The notes beneath the pieces were generated by a model. It saw nothing but the letters and a program-made list of their open reading frames with translations, was not told the DNA's origin and searched no databases. Positions 34,592 through 43,588 of a stretch of DNA of 64,000 nucleotides are shown in pieces. The first letter of the stretch is position 1. Each line of letters starts with the position of its first letter. This DNA comes from Chitinibacter fontanus (lineage in GTDB: Bacteria; Pseudomonadota; Gammaproteobacteria; Burkholderiales; Chitinibacteraceae). Made by a program: the position numbers and the translations under genes. The stretch spans positions 2,445,665 to 2,509,664 of the forward strand of contig NZ_CP058952.1 in assembly GCF_013423785.1 (NCBI RefSeq). Direction: 5' to 3'.

Positions 34592-35466
34592 ATACCTTTG
34601 CCCTATGGTGCGCGGCGCTGATTGTGCTGTGTTTGCTGGTGTTGCTGTACCCGATGTTTCGCCGCCGCAACGAGCAAGACGATTTGCGCCGCGCGCGCTA
34701 CCAATTGCACGACAGCATCGTCGCCGAATTGCAAGCCGACGTCGCGACCGGTCGGCTCAGTGAAGCGGCCTACGCCGCCAGTTTGGCCGAAGCCGAAGCG
34801 CGTTTAATCGCCGAAGTAGGGCGCGCCAACGCGCAAGCGCCCGATGCCGCGCAGCCCACGCGCAGCCAGAAAGTCACCGTCGCACTGATCGCGATCGGCC
34901 TGCCTTTGCTGGCCGGATTAATGTATCTGCAACTCGGTAATCCCGCCGCACTCAACCCCATGAGTCGCCAAGCCGCGCAACCCGCGGCGATGGATGCAGC
35001 CAAAATCGAAGGCATGGTCAAAAGCTTGGAAGCCAAAATGGCGCTCGAGCCCGATAACGCCGAGGGCTGGCTGATGCTGGCGCGCAGCTACCGCACGCTG
35101 ACACGCTACGACGAAGCGGTCAAAGCCTACGAAAAAGCGTGGCCCTTAGTCCAAAAAGACCCCGGAGAAATGGCGCGCTTTGCCGGCTCGCTCGCGGCAC
35201 GCGACAACAGCTTCGCTGGTCGACCAACACAGCTACTCGCCAAAGCCTTGGAACTCAACGCCAGCGAACCCGACGCGCTGATGCTTGCCGGCAGCGCCGC
35301 ACTCCAACGCGGCGACTTTGACGCGACAATCACATGGTGGAACAAACTCCTCGCGCTCCTTGAGCCGGGCTCGGAAGACGAAAAATGGCTGGCTGAGGAA
35401 ATTCGGATGGTGAAAGAAGACGCGCAGAAGGCCGCGTCGAAACCAGCAAGTGTGCATCAGCCGTGA
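34588..35466 (+). CDS. ccmI: Cytochrome c maturation chaperone CcmI
   Basis: This 292-residue protein has two N-terminal membrane helices (about 5-24 and 95-115) separated by a Leu-zipper-like cytoplasmic loop, then a periplasmic TPR domain (about 130-280, with PDNAEGWLMLARSYRTLTRY). CcmI binds apocytochrome c C-termini and presents them for heme attachment. It closes the operon and is followed by the strong terminator at 35532. Confidence 0.92.
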   Translation: MNTFALWCAALIVLCLLVLLYPMFRRRNEQDDLRRARYQLHDSIVAELQADVATGRLSEAAYAASLAEAEARLIAEVGRANAQAPDAAQPTRSQKVTVALIAIGLPLLAGLMYLQLGNPAALNPMSRQAAQPAAMDAAKIEGMVKSLEAKMALEPDNAEGWLMLARSYRTLTRYDEAVKAYEKAWPLVQKDPGEMARFAGSLAARDNSFAGRPTQLLAKALELNASEPDALMLAGSAALQRGDFDATITWWNKLLALLEPGSEDEKWLAEEIRMVKEDAQKAASKPASVHQP

Positions 35467-35531
35467 TGCTGCTCGTTAAATCGTTAAGGTATTTGGCCAC
35501 AGGCCATATTTTGCCTAGGTTATGCTCCAAT

Positions 35532-35574
35532 ACCAAAGAAAAAGCCGAATCTAAGATTCGGCTTTTTCTTTGGT
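35532..35574. terminator. Terminator after the ccm operon
   Basis: A perfect 20-bp inverted repeat (ACCAAAGAAAAAGCCGAATC and its complement) around TAA, with A-rich and T-rich arms, so it can end both the ccm operon and the minus-strand gene at 35616. Confidence 0.9.
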
Positions 35575-35615
35575 AGCTTTGTTGTAGTTTGGGGCTGTAT
35601 TCAACCCAAAGCAGC

Positions 35616-36086
35616 CTATGGATGGTGATGCACTTTATTGGCAAGTAACTTTTGCACTTGCTTTACAACCTTATCACCATCTGGCAAAGGTGTTGAATTT
35701 CCACAAGAATCGACTAAATAATGCTCGTCTTCCGACAACAAAAACAGTATGTGTTTTTCCCCTTTTTTCATAGGGTATCGACTTGAGTCATTTTCCACTT
35801 GTACTCGAAATATTCTTGGTGTGTTTCCCTTTAAAGGCTTGATTGCTTTAACTGTATAAATCATAGCAGTTACGCCTTCTGGGTCACTTCCATCTACTTG
35901 CAGAGGATTGTTGCCAATTACCTCCCCAATGATTATTGAATCATGTTCGGAAACCTCTTTAGATAGTGATTTTTTATAACCTGAGATATTTGTATCTGGG
36001 TCAAGACAAAGCGAATAAGCATTACTATTGATATTCAACATAGCCACCACCATCAAAAGCACGCGAAATAATTTACTTGATTTCAC
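35616..36086 (-). CDS. Exported protein of unknown function
   Basis: This 156-residue protein has a signal peptide (MKSSKLFRVLLMVVAMLNIN, cut near NAYS) and a beta-rich mature part with DSIIIGEVIGNN, KAIKPLKGN and MKKGEKHILFLLSEDEHYLV. The pattern faintly recalls NTR-like or secreted inhibitor folds, but I do not recognise the family. The gene is more AT-rich than the ccm operon and sits next to an IS1182 insertion, so recent acquisition is plausible. Confidence 0.6.
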   Translation of the reverse strand: MKSSKLFRVLLMVVAMLNINSNAYSLCLDPDTNISGYKKSLSKEVSEHDSIIIGEVIGNNPLQVDGSDPEGVTAMIYTVKAIKPLKGNTPRIFRVQVENDSSRYPMKKGEKHILFLLSEDEHYLVDSCGNSTPLPDGDKVVKQVQKLLANKVHHHP

Positions 36087-36147
36087 AGTTGAATACTCAA
36101 TAATTTATAAGGAGCTTTATTGTCATCTTGAGCCGCTGCATGCGACC

Positions 36148-37783
36148 CAGGCTGTGTAAAAACGCTTCAACACTCGACCGGTATAATTCTTGGAACTCCC
36201 CGCCAAGGATGATTCTATGCCCAGATTCATTGCAGGTGAAAGCAGAACCCAAACATTGCTGTTGCCTGAATGCTTGGAAGATTATGTCAGCGCGGACAAC
36301 CCCGTCCGAGTTGTTGACCAGTTCGTAGAATACCTAGATTTAAAGGCACTCGGTTTCGATGGGGTAGAGCCAGAAGCCACTGGCCGCCCAGCCTACCATC
36401 CCAGCACGATGCTCAAGCTGTATATCTACGGTTACCTCAACCGAATCCAATCCAGCCGTCGCCTGGAACGTGAAGCCCACCGGAATCTGGAGCTGATTTG
36501 GCTCACTGCTCGCTTAATGCCTGACTTTAAAACCATCGCCAATTTCCGCAAAGATAATGGGCCTGCGATTTGTAAGGTCTGCGGGCAGTTTGTTCAGCTA
36601 TGTCGACAACTCAGTTTATTTAGTAACGCCATTGTGGCAATTGATGGCAGCAAGTTCAAAGCCGTTAATCATCGCGACCGCAACTACACCAACAACAAAC
36701 TCGCTAAGCAACGCGAGCAAATCGAAGCCAATATTGCTAGTTACCTGCGGGAGATGGAAATTGCAGACCGGCAACAGCCCGATATTGCAGAAGCCAAGGT
36801 CGCGCGCTTGAAGGACAAGCTGGCACGACTGAAGTCGCAGATGGCCCGCTTGGATGAGGTCGAGGCTCAACTCGCCAAGACGCCAGACAAACAGATTTCA
36901 CTCACCGACCCAGATGCCCGTTCTATGGCGACCAGCGGCCGTGGCAGTGGTGTTGTGGGTTATAACGTGCAAACCGTTGTCGATGCCAAGCACCATTTAA
37001 TTATTGCGCATCAGGTCACTAATCAAGGGCATGACCGTACGCAGCTGGCCAATATGGCCCAACAAGCCAAAGCAGTCCTCGCACAAGAAACACTAGAGGT
37101 GGTCGCAGACCGAGGTTATTACAACGGTGATGAAATACTGGCGTGCGAACAAGCGGGCATTACGGTGTTGGTGCCGAAGCCGCAAACCTCAGGCGCTAAA
37201 GCAGATGGGCGCTTTGGCAAAGATGAATTCCACTATGACCCAGTTCGCGATGAATATGTCTGCCCAGGCAATAGCCGACTCATTCATCGTTTTGTGAGCT
37301 TGGAAGCTGGGCGCTATATGAGCCGGTATTGGAGTTCTGACTGCCCACGTTGCCCGCTCAAAACCAAATGTACACCGAGTGATTACCGGCGCGTCAGTCG
37401 CTGGGAGCATGAGGCCATACTGGAAAAAGCGCAGCAGCGGCTGGAATTGCAACCAGATGCAATGCGTGTTCGACGGCAGACCGTCGAGCATCCCTTTGGG
37501 ACGCTAAAAGCCTGGATGGGGGCAACGCATTTCCTAATGAAGACCTTGAAGCACGTCAGTACAGAGATGAGCTTGCACATACTCGCGTATAACATGAAGC
37601 GAGTAATGAAAATAATGGGAAATCAAGCAATGTTGGCGGCAATGAAGGGCTAAAAGGCCTATTATTTGCTGTTTTTAGCGGTGTTATTCATGAAGTTTTA
37701 CGTTTACTTCGAGCAACGCGAGCGTGATTCAAATTGGTTAGGCAAAATAAGCCTCGTCGGAGTTGGCGTTTTTACACAGCCTG
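36148..37783 (+). mobile_element. Complete IS1182-family insertion sequence
   Basis: Terminal inverted repeats CAGGCTGTGTAAAAACGC at 36148-36165 and its complement at 37766-37783 bound a 1,636-bp element carrying one intact transposase. The four bases GACC occur directly outside both ends (36144-36147 and 37784-37787), a likely target duplication. Intact ends, intact gene and target duplication point to a recent insertion. Confidence 0.85.
36217..37653 (+). CDS. IS1182-family DDE transposase
   Basis: This 478-residue protein begins MPRFIAGESRTQTLLLPECL and has the N-terminal domain of IS1182 transposases (GRPAYHPSTMLKLYIYGYLN, TARLMPDFKTIANFRKDN) and a DDE core (IVAIDGSKFKAVNHRDRN, EVVADRGYYNGDEI and a C-terminal Glu region with RRQTVEHPFGTLKAWMG). 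A Cys-rich segment (CPRCPLKTKC) precedes the last part. The insertion domain contains a long coiled coil (about 165-225). No frameshift is visible, so it is probably active. Confidence 0.92.
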   Translation: MPRFIAGESRTQTLLLPECLEDYVSADNPVRVVDQFVEYLDLKALGFDGVEPEATGRPAYHPSTMLKLYIYGYLNRIQSSRRLEREAHRNLELIWLTARLMPDFKTIANFRKDNGPAICKVCGQFVQLCRQLSLFSNAIVAIDGSKFKAVNHRDRNYTNNKLAKQREQIEANIASYLREMEIADRQQPDIAEAKVARLKDKLARLKSQMARLDEVEAQLAKTPDKQISLTDPDARSMATSGRGSGVVGYNVQTVVDAKHHLIIAHQVTNQGHDRTQLANMAQQAKAVLAQETLEVVADRGYYNGDEILACEQAGITVLVPKPQTSGAKADGRFGKDEFHYDPVRDEYVCPGNSRLIHRFVSLEAGRYMSRYWSSDCPRCPLKTKCTPSDYRRVSRWEHEAILEKAQQRLELQPDAMRVRRQTVEHPFGTLKAWMGATHFLMKTLKHVSTEMSLHILAYNMKRVMKIMGNQAMLAAMKG

Positions 37784-37811
37784 GACCCAATGCAGACCTT
37801 CTATTTCATCA

Positions 37812-38231
37812 TTATAAAATGAAGTCAGGGTATGACTTTTGGAAGAACAGCGTTGCCTCACGAAAGCCTGTTTGAAATTCATAGATGCAAATACTGCCGT
37901 CTTCAAAAGTAATGAGTAACTTGGGCAGTTTGCTTGAAATCGATGGATTCGAATCAATAGATTTTAATGAACTTAAATGATATTTTTTTCGTAACACGAG
38001 GCCAAAGAATAAATACTCATCAATAGTACTATCGCCGAACTTTATAACTCTCGAAAGTAATACGACGGAAATTGTTGTTAAACCTAGCACAGCACCACCA
38101 AGAATATTCTTCGCAATTCCATAAGGTGAATTGAACTCTATAGTCGTGAAATAAGAGTACGAATAAATCGCTAAGGCCAGTACTCCAACCATAAAGAAAA
38201 CTGGGGATTTAACGACAATTATATTTTTCAT
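37812..38231 (-). CDS. Small membrane protein of unknown function
   Basis: From ATG 38231 (MKNIIVVKSPVFFMVGVLAL) the product has 139 residues: two membrane helices (about 8-28 and 40-62) and a cytosolic beta-rich domain (YLFFGLVLRKKYHLSSLKSI, LLITFEDGSICIYEF) resembling a bacterial PH-like fold. A longer frame to 38288 lacks a ribosome-binding site. The gene is AT-rich and directly beside the IS1182 copy. The name-giving family could not be identified. Confidence 0.55.
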   Translation of the reverse strand: MKNIIVVKSPVFFMVGVLALAIYSYSYFTTIEFNSPYGIAKNILGGAVLGLTTISVVLLSRVIKFGDSTIDEYLFFGLVLRKKYHLSSLKSIDSNPSISSKLPKLLITFEDGSICIYEFQTGFREATLFFQKSYPDFIL

Positions 38232-38289
38232 TCCGGATTGCTCTGGTTGCATGAACTTACGCTTCTGGCCGATTGCAGTCAATTCCATT

Positions 38290-38848
38290 TCAAAGATTGT
38301 AATGATTTTCAGTGCCTACGGCACATTGTTTTTTGTTGCGCGTTCCGCCGCGCAGACAGGCAGGGGGCTTTGCTTCGCCAAAGCCCCCTGCACCCCAAAG
38401 GCGCCCCGGGCGAAAAGCGCTCCGCGCCAAGCCTCACCTCGTCGCGAGCCTAGGTCTCGCTCCTCACCTCGGTTTTCGCTACACGGGATATCAAGCCCCC
38501 GATTAACCATCGTGGCGTATACACGCCTATGTGTTGCACTGAAGGTTATTCTAATTCTTGCTTTGGTAGATATACCCCTGTCGCAGTTTAGAGCGCAAAG
38601 CCCGTTTGAGCCGCGCCTTCGGACGGCGATTGGCGAGGCAAGCCGCCAAGCTCCGTCACGTCATCCGGCGCTCGAACGCCGGTTTAGTGCCTGCGCAGCA
38701 TGCCATCTACGATACATACATGCCCATGTGTTGCTCTAAAGATTAATCTTTAATGGCCTTTGGTGGATATACCCTGATTACTCATTAGGGTGTAAAGCAC
38801 CCATAGCGCTCGAATGTCGGTTTATCGTGCTCGCAGCAGGCCATCAGA
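38290..38848. repeat. Non-coding region with hairpin and two diverged direct repeats
   Basis: No protein gene is supported here. A 12-bp hairpin CAGGGGGCTTTG / CAAAGCCCCCTG lies at 38361-38390. Two units then share sequence in the same order: ATACACGCCTATGTGTTGC to GATATACCCCTG to GCGCTCGAACGCCGGTTTA to GCAGCATGCCATC (38518-38707), and ATACATGCCCATGTGTTGC to GATATACCCTG to GCGCTCGAATGTCGGTTTA to GCAGCAGGCCATC (38717-38846). The first unit has an extra GC-rich insert of about 60 bases. The function is unknown. Confidence 0.65.
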
Positions 38849-39316
38849 CTATTTTTGTAACCAATATTCCCGCATTAGCTCATGTGACCACTGCGGTTGA
38901 AGCACTTCTTGGCGCGGTAAAAACTCGGCCATGACGGGTTTAATATCGATCACGGGTGTGCCATCAATCGCATCGAGCTCGGTAACGTATAGCTTGGAGC
39001 CCTCAACTCGGCTGATGCGGCAAATGGTGCTGCCGATGCGGTTGGGGCGATTTTTACCGCGTTGCGCAAAAATGCCGACTTTGGGCCAGTCGGGGTTGTT
39101 GCGGGGGTGGCGGGCGGTGGTGGTGATTTTGTTGGCGGCGACTTCATGGAAGATAAACAGCACTTCGACGTGCGAAAACGTCTCAAGCCCTTGCAAGGCC
39201 TCGGGTGTGAATCCTGCGCTGAGGGTAATGCACGCTTGCTCGCCACCCCAAAAATCATCTTCGGTGTGTGCTCGAATGGCGCTGACATAGCCGATGGCTG
39301 CGATTTGGGTGTGCAC
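38849..39316 (-). CDS. trmO: tRNA (N6-threonylcarbamoyladenosine37) methyltransferase TrmO-like
   Basis: This 155-residue protein of the YaeB/TrmO (TsaA) family has a single beta-barrel domain with AIGYVSAIRAHTEDDFW, FSHVEVLFIFHEV, ARHPRNNPDWPKVGIFAQRG and NRPNRIGSTICRI, then IDGTPVIDIKPVMAEF. TrmO methylates t6A37 in tRNA. The GTG at 39316 is preferred because GGAGG lies seven bases before it; the longer frame to a TTG at 39346 would swallow that site. The family also includes divergent members, so the exact substrate is inferred. Confidence 0.8.
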   Translation of the reverse strand: MHTQIAAIGYVSAIRAHTEDDFWGGEQACITLSAGFTPEALQGLETFSHVEVLFIFHEVAANKITTTARHPRNNPDWPKVGIFAQRGKNRPNRIGSTICRISRVEGSKLYVTELDAIDGTPVIDIKPVMAEFLPRQEVLQPQWSHELMREYWLQK

Positions 39317-39639
39317 TGACAATCCTCCATAGAGTTGCTCAATCAATTAAGCGTTCATCGCCGCGTTGCCGCATTCACATAATCTATTCGGTGCTTGAGC
39401 TCCCGATTGCGTGGCCAAGCCTTTTTTGAAGCGGGCTTAAGCGCTGTGGAAACGATATGTTTTCTTTTGGCGCTATTCAATCAGCCCATGGTGCTTAGGT
39501 GATGCATCTCACTGATTTTCCACGCTTTGGGCGCTGGTTACAAAAAATAACTCGGCTAATTTGGATGCGTTTCATACTGCGATAGGAATCAACGCACTGC
39601 GCTTGGATGGTGGGCGTTAGGCGCGTATGGAGGAATAGG
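39317..39639. other. Divergent intergenic region, nothing recognised
   Basis: This spacer between trmO (minus) and the small membrane-anchored protein (plus) presumably holds both promoters. No clear hairpin, RNA gene or repeated motif was seen. Confidence 0.4.
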
Positions 39640-40026
39640 ATGCGTTTTTTGCACAATAAATGGCTTTGGGCGGGGGTGCTGGTGTTGACTATCCCCATGC
39701 ATTTTCCGCAATGGTTTGCTGGTTTGCCCACGCCGATGCGTAAAACGCAGTTGGAATGGGTGATTAATCTGAATGTAGGCTACGCGCATTTATCGCGCGG
39801 AATGAATATGTATACGATCGACAGCCTGTATTCGGCAGTCACCCCGCGTGACTTGCCAATTTTGGCTCAATTGCTAAACGATCCAGATCTCGTCAAACGC
39901 ATGACCACCGCCGAGGTTTTGGCCCGCCTCGGCCCAGCAGGGCAAGCCATTTTGCGCAACAGCTCAAGTGAAGAAGCACAGAACGTGTTACACGAGTTGG
40001 CTGAGGCTCAAAAAGCCAATAAATAG
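39640..40026 (+). CDS. Small membrane-anchored protein of unknown function
   Basis: From ATG 39640 behind GGAGGAATAGG, the 128-residue product has one N-terminal hydrophobic segment (about 7-25, WLWAGVLVLTIPMHFPQWFA). A C-terminal helical segment (RDLPILAQLLNDPDLVKRMT then AEVLARLGPAGQAIL) looks like a single HEAT-type helix pair. I recognise no family. It converges on narL with 29 bases between stops. Confidence 0.6.
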   Translation: MRFLHNKWLWAGVLVLTIPMHFPQWFAGLPTPMRKTQLEWVINLNVGYAHLSRGMNMYTIDSLYSAVTPRDLPILAQLLNDPDLVKRMTTAEVLARLGPAGQAILRNSSSEEAQNVLHELAEAQKANK

Positions 40027-40055
40027 CGGTAAACGGCCAAATAGACGGGGTTCGT

Positions 40056-40709
40056 TTAGTCTTTTATGCCATTTTCCACTGCCCACACCGCGGCTTCGAG
40101 CCGTGAGCGGAAGTTCAGTTTGCGCAGCAGGCTTTTAACGTGGACTTTCACGGTGCCTTCCGCAATGCCGAGTTCGCGGCCAACCAGCTTGTTTGATAGC
40201 CCTTGCGCCAGACATTGCAGGATTTCTTGCTCGCGCTCGGTCAAGTGGGCGATTTGCTGGTTGCGATCGGTAGTGTCGTCTTCGCGCAGCGCAACGGCGA
40301 GCGCGCGGCCCAAGCGTTCGGGGATCGCCATTTGCCCGTCGAGCGCCTCCGATAGGCGCGCGATGATGTCTTCGGGTTCCATGTCTTTGAGTAAATAGCC
40401 ATCGGCGCCGGCGCGCACGGCATTAACCAGATCGCGGCTTTCGTCCGATACCGTGAGCATCACCACCTTGCTATCCAGATCGAGCTGTTTGATTTCTTTT
40501 AGCGTCGCAATCCCGTCCATGTCTTTCATGTTCAGATCCAGAATCACCAGATCGGGTTGCAGTTCGGCGACGACTTTCACGCCGTCCATGCCGCCAGCGG
40601 CTTCGCCGACGACGGTAAATTGCGGGTTGAGGCCAAGTAGTTGCACGACGCCTTTGCGAAACAGCGGGTGATCGTCGATGACGACAATGCGATATTGGTC
40701 GTTCGTCAT
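40056..40709 (-). CDS. narL: NarL/NarP-type response regulator
   Basis: This 217-residue protein has a receiver domain (acidic pair in VVIDDHPLF, phosphoacceptor Asp in LVILDLNMKDMDG, Lys in GYLLKDM) and a LuxR-type DNA-binding domain (about 150-210, LTEREQEILQCLAQGLSNKL and GTVKVHVKSLLRKL). It follows the NarX-like kinase directly and divergently faces nap. NarL-type proteins bind TACYYMT heptamers, three of which lie in the narX-napF spacer. NarP rather than NarL function is possible. Confidence 0.88.
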   Translation of the reverse strand: MTNDQYRIVVIDDHPLFRKGVVQLLGLNPQFTVVGEAAGGMDGVKVVAELQPDLVILDLNMKDMDGIATLKEIKQLDLDSKVVMLTVSDESRDLVNAVRAGADGYLLKDMEPEDIIARLSEALDGQMAIPERLGRALAVALREDDTTDRNQQIAHLTEREQEILQCLAQGLSNKLVGRELGIAEGTVKVHVKSLLRKLNFRSRLEAAVWAVENGIKD

Positions 40710-42605
40710 TTAGTTTTCCTGATGGGTTTGTTGCGCCGTCGTGTCGCTAGCGCTGGAAGCTTGGTTAGAAAAAGGCGTGCTGGGAATAAAACGCAGCAAC
40801 ACTTGTGTGCCTTGCGGCTGATTGGCTTGCAGGCTCACGCTGCCCCCCAGACTGCGTGCGCGGTCGCGCATGATGGATAAGCCATAGTGTTGCGCGCGTT
40901 CTGGGTTGGGGCCGAGACCTTGTCCATCGTCGCAGATGCTGACGACGATTTCGTTGCCAATCCATGCTAAATGCACATTGGCGCTGCTTGCTTTGGCGTG
41001 GTGGTGCACATTGGCGAGCGCTTCGCGCACGATTTGCAAGACGTGAATTTCTTCTTCGGCGGCCAGTTCAACCCCGAGCAGGTGGTTGGCCAGTTGTATT
41101 GCGATGCCGGTGCGTTCGGAAAACTCTTTCACTGTGGCTTCGAGCGCGCTACTTAAGCCACCTTGATTGATTTGTAGGCGGAAAGTGGTGAGTAATTCGC
41201 GTAATTGGCGATACGCGGCGTTCAGCCCTTCGCGTAGCTCTTGCAGCGTGGCTTGCGCATCGTCAGGCTTTTCGTTGATCTGGCTTTGCAGGCGCAAAAC
41301 TTGGATTTTTAAATACGATAGCGCTTGCGCGAGCGAATCGTGCAATTCGCGCGCAATCACCGAGCGTTCTTCAAATAAGGCCAAGCGGTGCAAGGATTGT
41401 TTACGCCGCGAACCCGCGAGCGCAGCGCCGAGGTTGCGGCTCACGTCTTCTAATACTTGGATTTGCCATGGTGCCAGCGTAACGCCATCGGGTAGCGTCA
41501 GCGGCATAATGCCGTAGGTAATGCCGCTATCGAGTAGCGGGAAAACCAGCTCTTTATGCGTCGGTTTGGGTTGATCGGCACTGTGTTCTACACAGCTGGC
41601 GCAATCTTGCTCCAGACAACCCAAACGGATGCCTTCTTGCTGGTTGTTCGCCAGTTTAAAGGCAGATTTAACCGGAATCGTGCGTGGGTTGGTTTCGGTG
41701 AGGCACACCGCAGCATTTTGTAGTGGAATAAATTCGCCCAGTACCTTCAAAACGGCATCAAAAATCGCCTGATCAGGCTCGTGATCAGCCAGTAAAGCTT
41801 TGATGCGATAACGCAATTGCAGGGCGGTTTGGTTTTGCTCGAGCGCGGCGGTTTTTTCGGCGACTCGGGATTCTAGTTCGCTATAGCTGGTTTCGAGTTC
41901 GTCGAGCATTTGGTTTAGCGCCGTTTTGAGAATTTCAATCTCGCCACTGGCAGGGGTTTCAACGCGCACATGGTATTCACCAGCTTGAACCTGGTTGGCG
42001 ACTTGTGCCATTTTAAATATGGGGTATGTTAGTTTACGGTATGCCCATAATAGGGTTGTGGTAAATACCCCTAGTACGATCAATAAAGAAATCCACTGAA
42101 AACGAATCAGACTTTGCAGCTTGTTTTCGTGCGCACGTTCCAGCTCGCTTACAAATTGATCAATCTGGCTCACATATTGATGAGTGCTTGGCAATAGTAT
42201 GCTGGCGTACAGAGAATCATCACGTTCAAGACTAGGGCGAATCTCGTTTTTCCAGCGTGATTCTATTTGATTGAAATGAATTCGAATCGGGTTATTAAGT
42301 TCACGCGGAATCATATTTTGCAGACTAGGATGATACATCCGTCGTTCAAACTCGAGCACAACGTCATCTAATTTGGGGTGTGTGCCTGGAAGCGGGTCGG
42401 CAGGAGCTAGCGCCGTGGCTGTGATCAGATAGGCTTGTTTACGCAAAGAGCCCGCAATATTAATCGCCTCCGCCCCGCCAGAGGAGGTATTGGCAATCCA
42501 GCTACTAATCAGCAAGCTAAGAATACTGGGTGTAACAAGTAATAATAATGCGAGTGACAGGCGCACCACGATTGAACTTGGCGCAAAAAACGGGCGAATC
42601 AACAA
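40710..42605 (-). CDS. narX: NarX/NarQ-type nitrate/nitrite sensor kinase
   Basis: This 631-residue kinase has two membrane helices flanking a periplasmic helical sensor with a P-box-like segment AINIAGSLRKQAYLITATAL, the nitrate-binding motif of NarX/NarQ. It then has HAMP and a coiled coil, a Cys-containing GAF-like region (CLEQDCASCVEH), the HisKA_3 motif ARELHDSLAQALSYLK (His near 421) and an ATPase domain. The start is a TTG at 42605. It phosphorylates the adjacent response regulator in response to nitrate or nitrite. Divergence from napF supports control of periplasmic nitrate reduction. Confidence 0.88.
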   Translation of the reverse strand: MLIRPFFAPSSIVVRLSLALLLLVTPSILSLLISSWIANTSSGGAEAINIAGSLRKQAYLITATALAPADPLPGTHPKLDDVVLEFERRMYHPSLQNMIPRELNNPIRIHFNQIESRWKNEIRPSLERDDSLYASILLPSTHQYVSQIDQFVSELERAHENKLQSLIRFQWISLLIVLGVFTTTLLWAYRKLTYPIFKMAQVANQVQAGEYHVRVETPASGEIEILKTALNQMLDELETSYSELESRVAEKTAALEQNQTALQLRYRIKALLADHEPDQAIFDAVLKVLGEFIPLQNAAVCLTETNPRTIPVKSAFKLANNQQEGIRLGCLEQDCASCVEHSADQPKPTHKELVFPLLDSGITYGIMPLTLPDGVTLAPWQIQVLEDVSRNLGAALAGSRRKQSLHRLALFEERSVIARELHDSLAQALSYLKIQVLRLQSQINEKPDDAQATLQELREGLNAAYRQLRELLTTFRLQINQGGLSSALEATVKEFSERTGIAIQLANHLLGVELAAEEEIHVLQIVREALANVHHHAKASSANVHLAWIGNEIVVSICDDGQGLGPNPERAQHYGLSIMRDRARSLGGSVSLQANQPQGTQVLLRFIPSTPFSNQASSASDTTAQQTHQEN

Positions 42606-42682
42606 TATTGCCCCCAGCGAGAGTGAACAAAAAACGCTTTATAGCAAAGCCGTATTTTCCAGTGACCTGCCCACTCACTATA

Positions 42683-42743
42683 TACCTCTGAGTGAGTAGC
42701 AGCGGTAATTCATACCCCTTAGGTGTAATTGTGAGAATGGGTA
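42683..42743 (+). promoter_or_regulatory. Candidate NarL-binding heptamers upstream of napF
   Basis: Three matches to the TACYYMT heptamer lie in the narX-napF spacer: TACCTCT (42683-42689), TACCCCT (42713-42719) and, inverted, ATGGGTA (42737-42743). The last two are parts of the inverted repeat TTCATACCC / GGGTATGAA (42709-42747). The spacing differs from the classic 7-2-7 pair. The nearest site ends 36 bases before the napF start. Confidence 0.5.
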
Positions 42744-42779
42744 TGAACGCCTATCTTGTGAAGGATACAAGGAGACGTT

Positions 42780-43259
42780 ATGGGTATCGATTTGTCTAGA
42801 CGAAGTATCTTGTTTGGACGTAAACCCAAGCTAGACGAGGTTGCTCATTTTTATCCGCCTTGGGCCGTAACAGGGTTTACGGACCAATGTACCCGTTGTG
42901 GTGACTGTTTGAAGGTGTGCCCGACGCAAATCTTGCACAAGGGAGATGGTGGGTTTCCCGAGGTCGATTTTCAAGCAGGTGAATGCACATTTTGCGGCTT
43001 TTGCCGCAGCGCCTGTACTGCAGGCGCATTAAACGCACCTCAAACATGGACACAAGCAATCAGTATTAGTTCGGCATGCATTGCCCAGCAAGGCGTTGAC
43101 TGTCGGGTTTGCGGAGAATCGTGTGAGCCGGCTGCGATTAATTTTAGATTGCAAATAGGACAGGTCGCGCAGCCGCATCTTGATCCTGAGTCTTGCACCG
43201 GTTGCGGTGCTTGCATCGCGCCTTGCCCAGTTCAGGCAATCAGCATACAGCATCGATAG
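42780..43259 (+). CDS. napF: Ferredoxin-type protein NapF
   Basis: This 159-residue cytoplasmic iron-sulfur protein has cysteine clusters CTRCGDCLKVCP, CTFCGFCRSAC, CRVCGESCEP and CTGCGACIAPCP, enough for several 4Fe-4S centres. NapF helps mature NapA before Tat export. A ribosome-binding site AAGGAGACGTT precedes ATG 42780. It is the first gene of napFDAGHBC, with NarL-like sites upstream. Confidence 0.93.
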   Translation: MGIDLSRRSILFGRKPKLDEVAHFYPPWAVTGFTDQCTRCGDCLKVCPTQILHKGDGGFPEVDFQAGECTFCGFCRSACTAGALNAPQTWTQAISISSACIAQQGVDCRVCGESCEPAAINFRLQIGQVAQPHLDPESCTGCGACIAPCPVQAISIQHR

Positions 43260-43273
43260 GGTTATCAATTCAA

Positions 43274-43525
43274 ATGAATATTTATAGTCTGGTGGTTAGG
43301 GTCGCGGCGGAGCGAGTCGATGAAGTTAAAGCAAGTTTGATCACGATCCCTGGGCTCGAAGTACATCAAGAGCACGAAGGGCGAATTATTGTGACAGTGG
43401 AAGATGTGGCAGGGTATCGGACCAGTGATGCTTTGGTCGAGATTCAATGCTTGGATGGCATTATCTCGACGACGTTAGCGTATGAATATTGTGATGATGA
43501 GTTAGTTTTTAGTCCGAATTCTTGA
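43274..43525 (+). CDS. napD: NapA signal-peptide chaperone NapD
   Basis: This 83-residue ferredoxin-fold protein starts MNIYSLVVRVAAERVDEVKA at 43274; the longer frame from 43193 lies within napF. It resembles NapD, which binds the Tat signal peptide of NapA until the cofactor is inserted. The motif IPGLEVHQEHEGRIIVTVED is typical. It sits between napF and napA. Confidence 0.9.
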   Translation: MNIYSLVVRVAAERVDEVKASLITIPGLEVHQEHEGRIIVTVEDVAGYRTSDALVEIQCLDGIISTTLAYEYCDDELVFSPNS

Positions 43526-43588
43526 TTAGCAGCGAACGGTAATTGGGCTGCGCCAATTTAGCAAATGAGTGTCTGGGAGGTTTATCCT

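Noticed and set aside
38361..38390. GC-rich hairpin as a terminator
   Set aside because: There is no T-tract after it and no gene ends nearby on the matching strand; it is probably part of the repeat-rich non-coding region.
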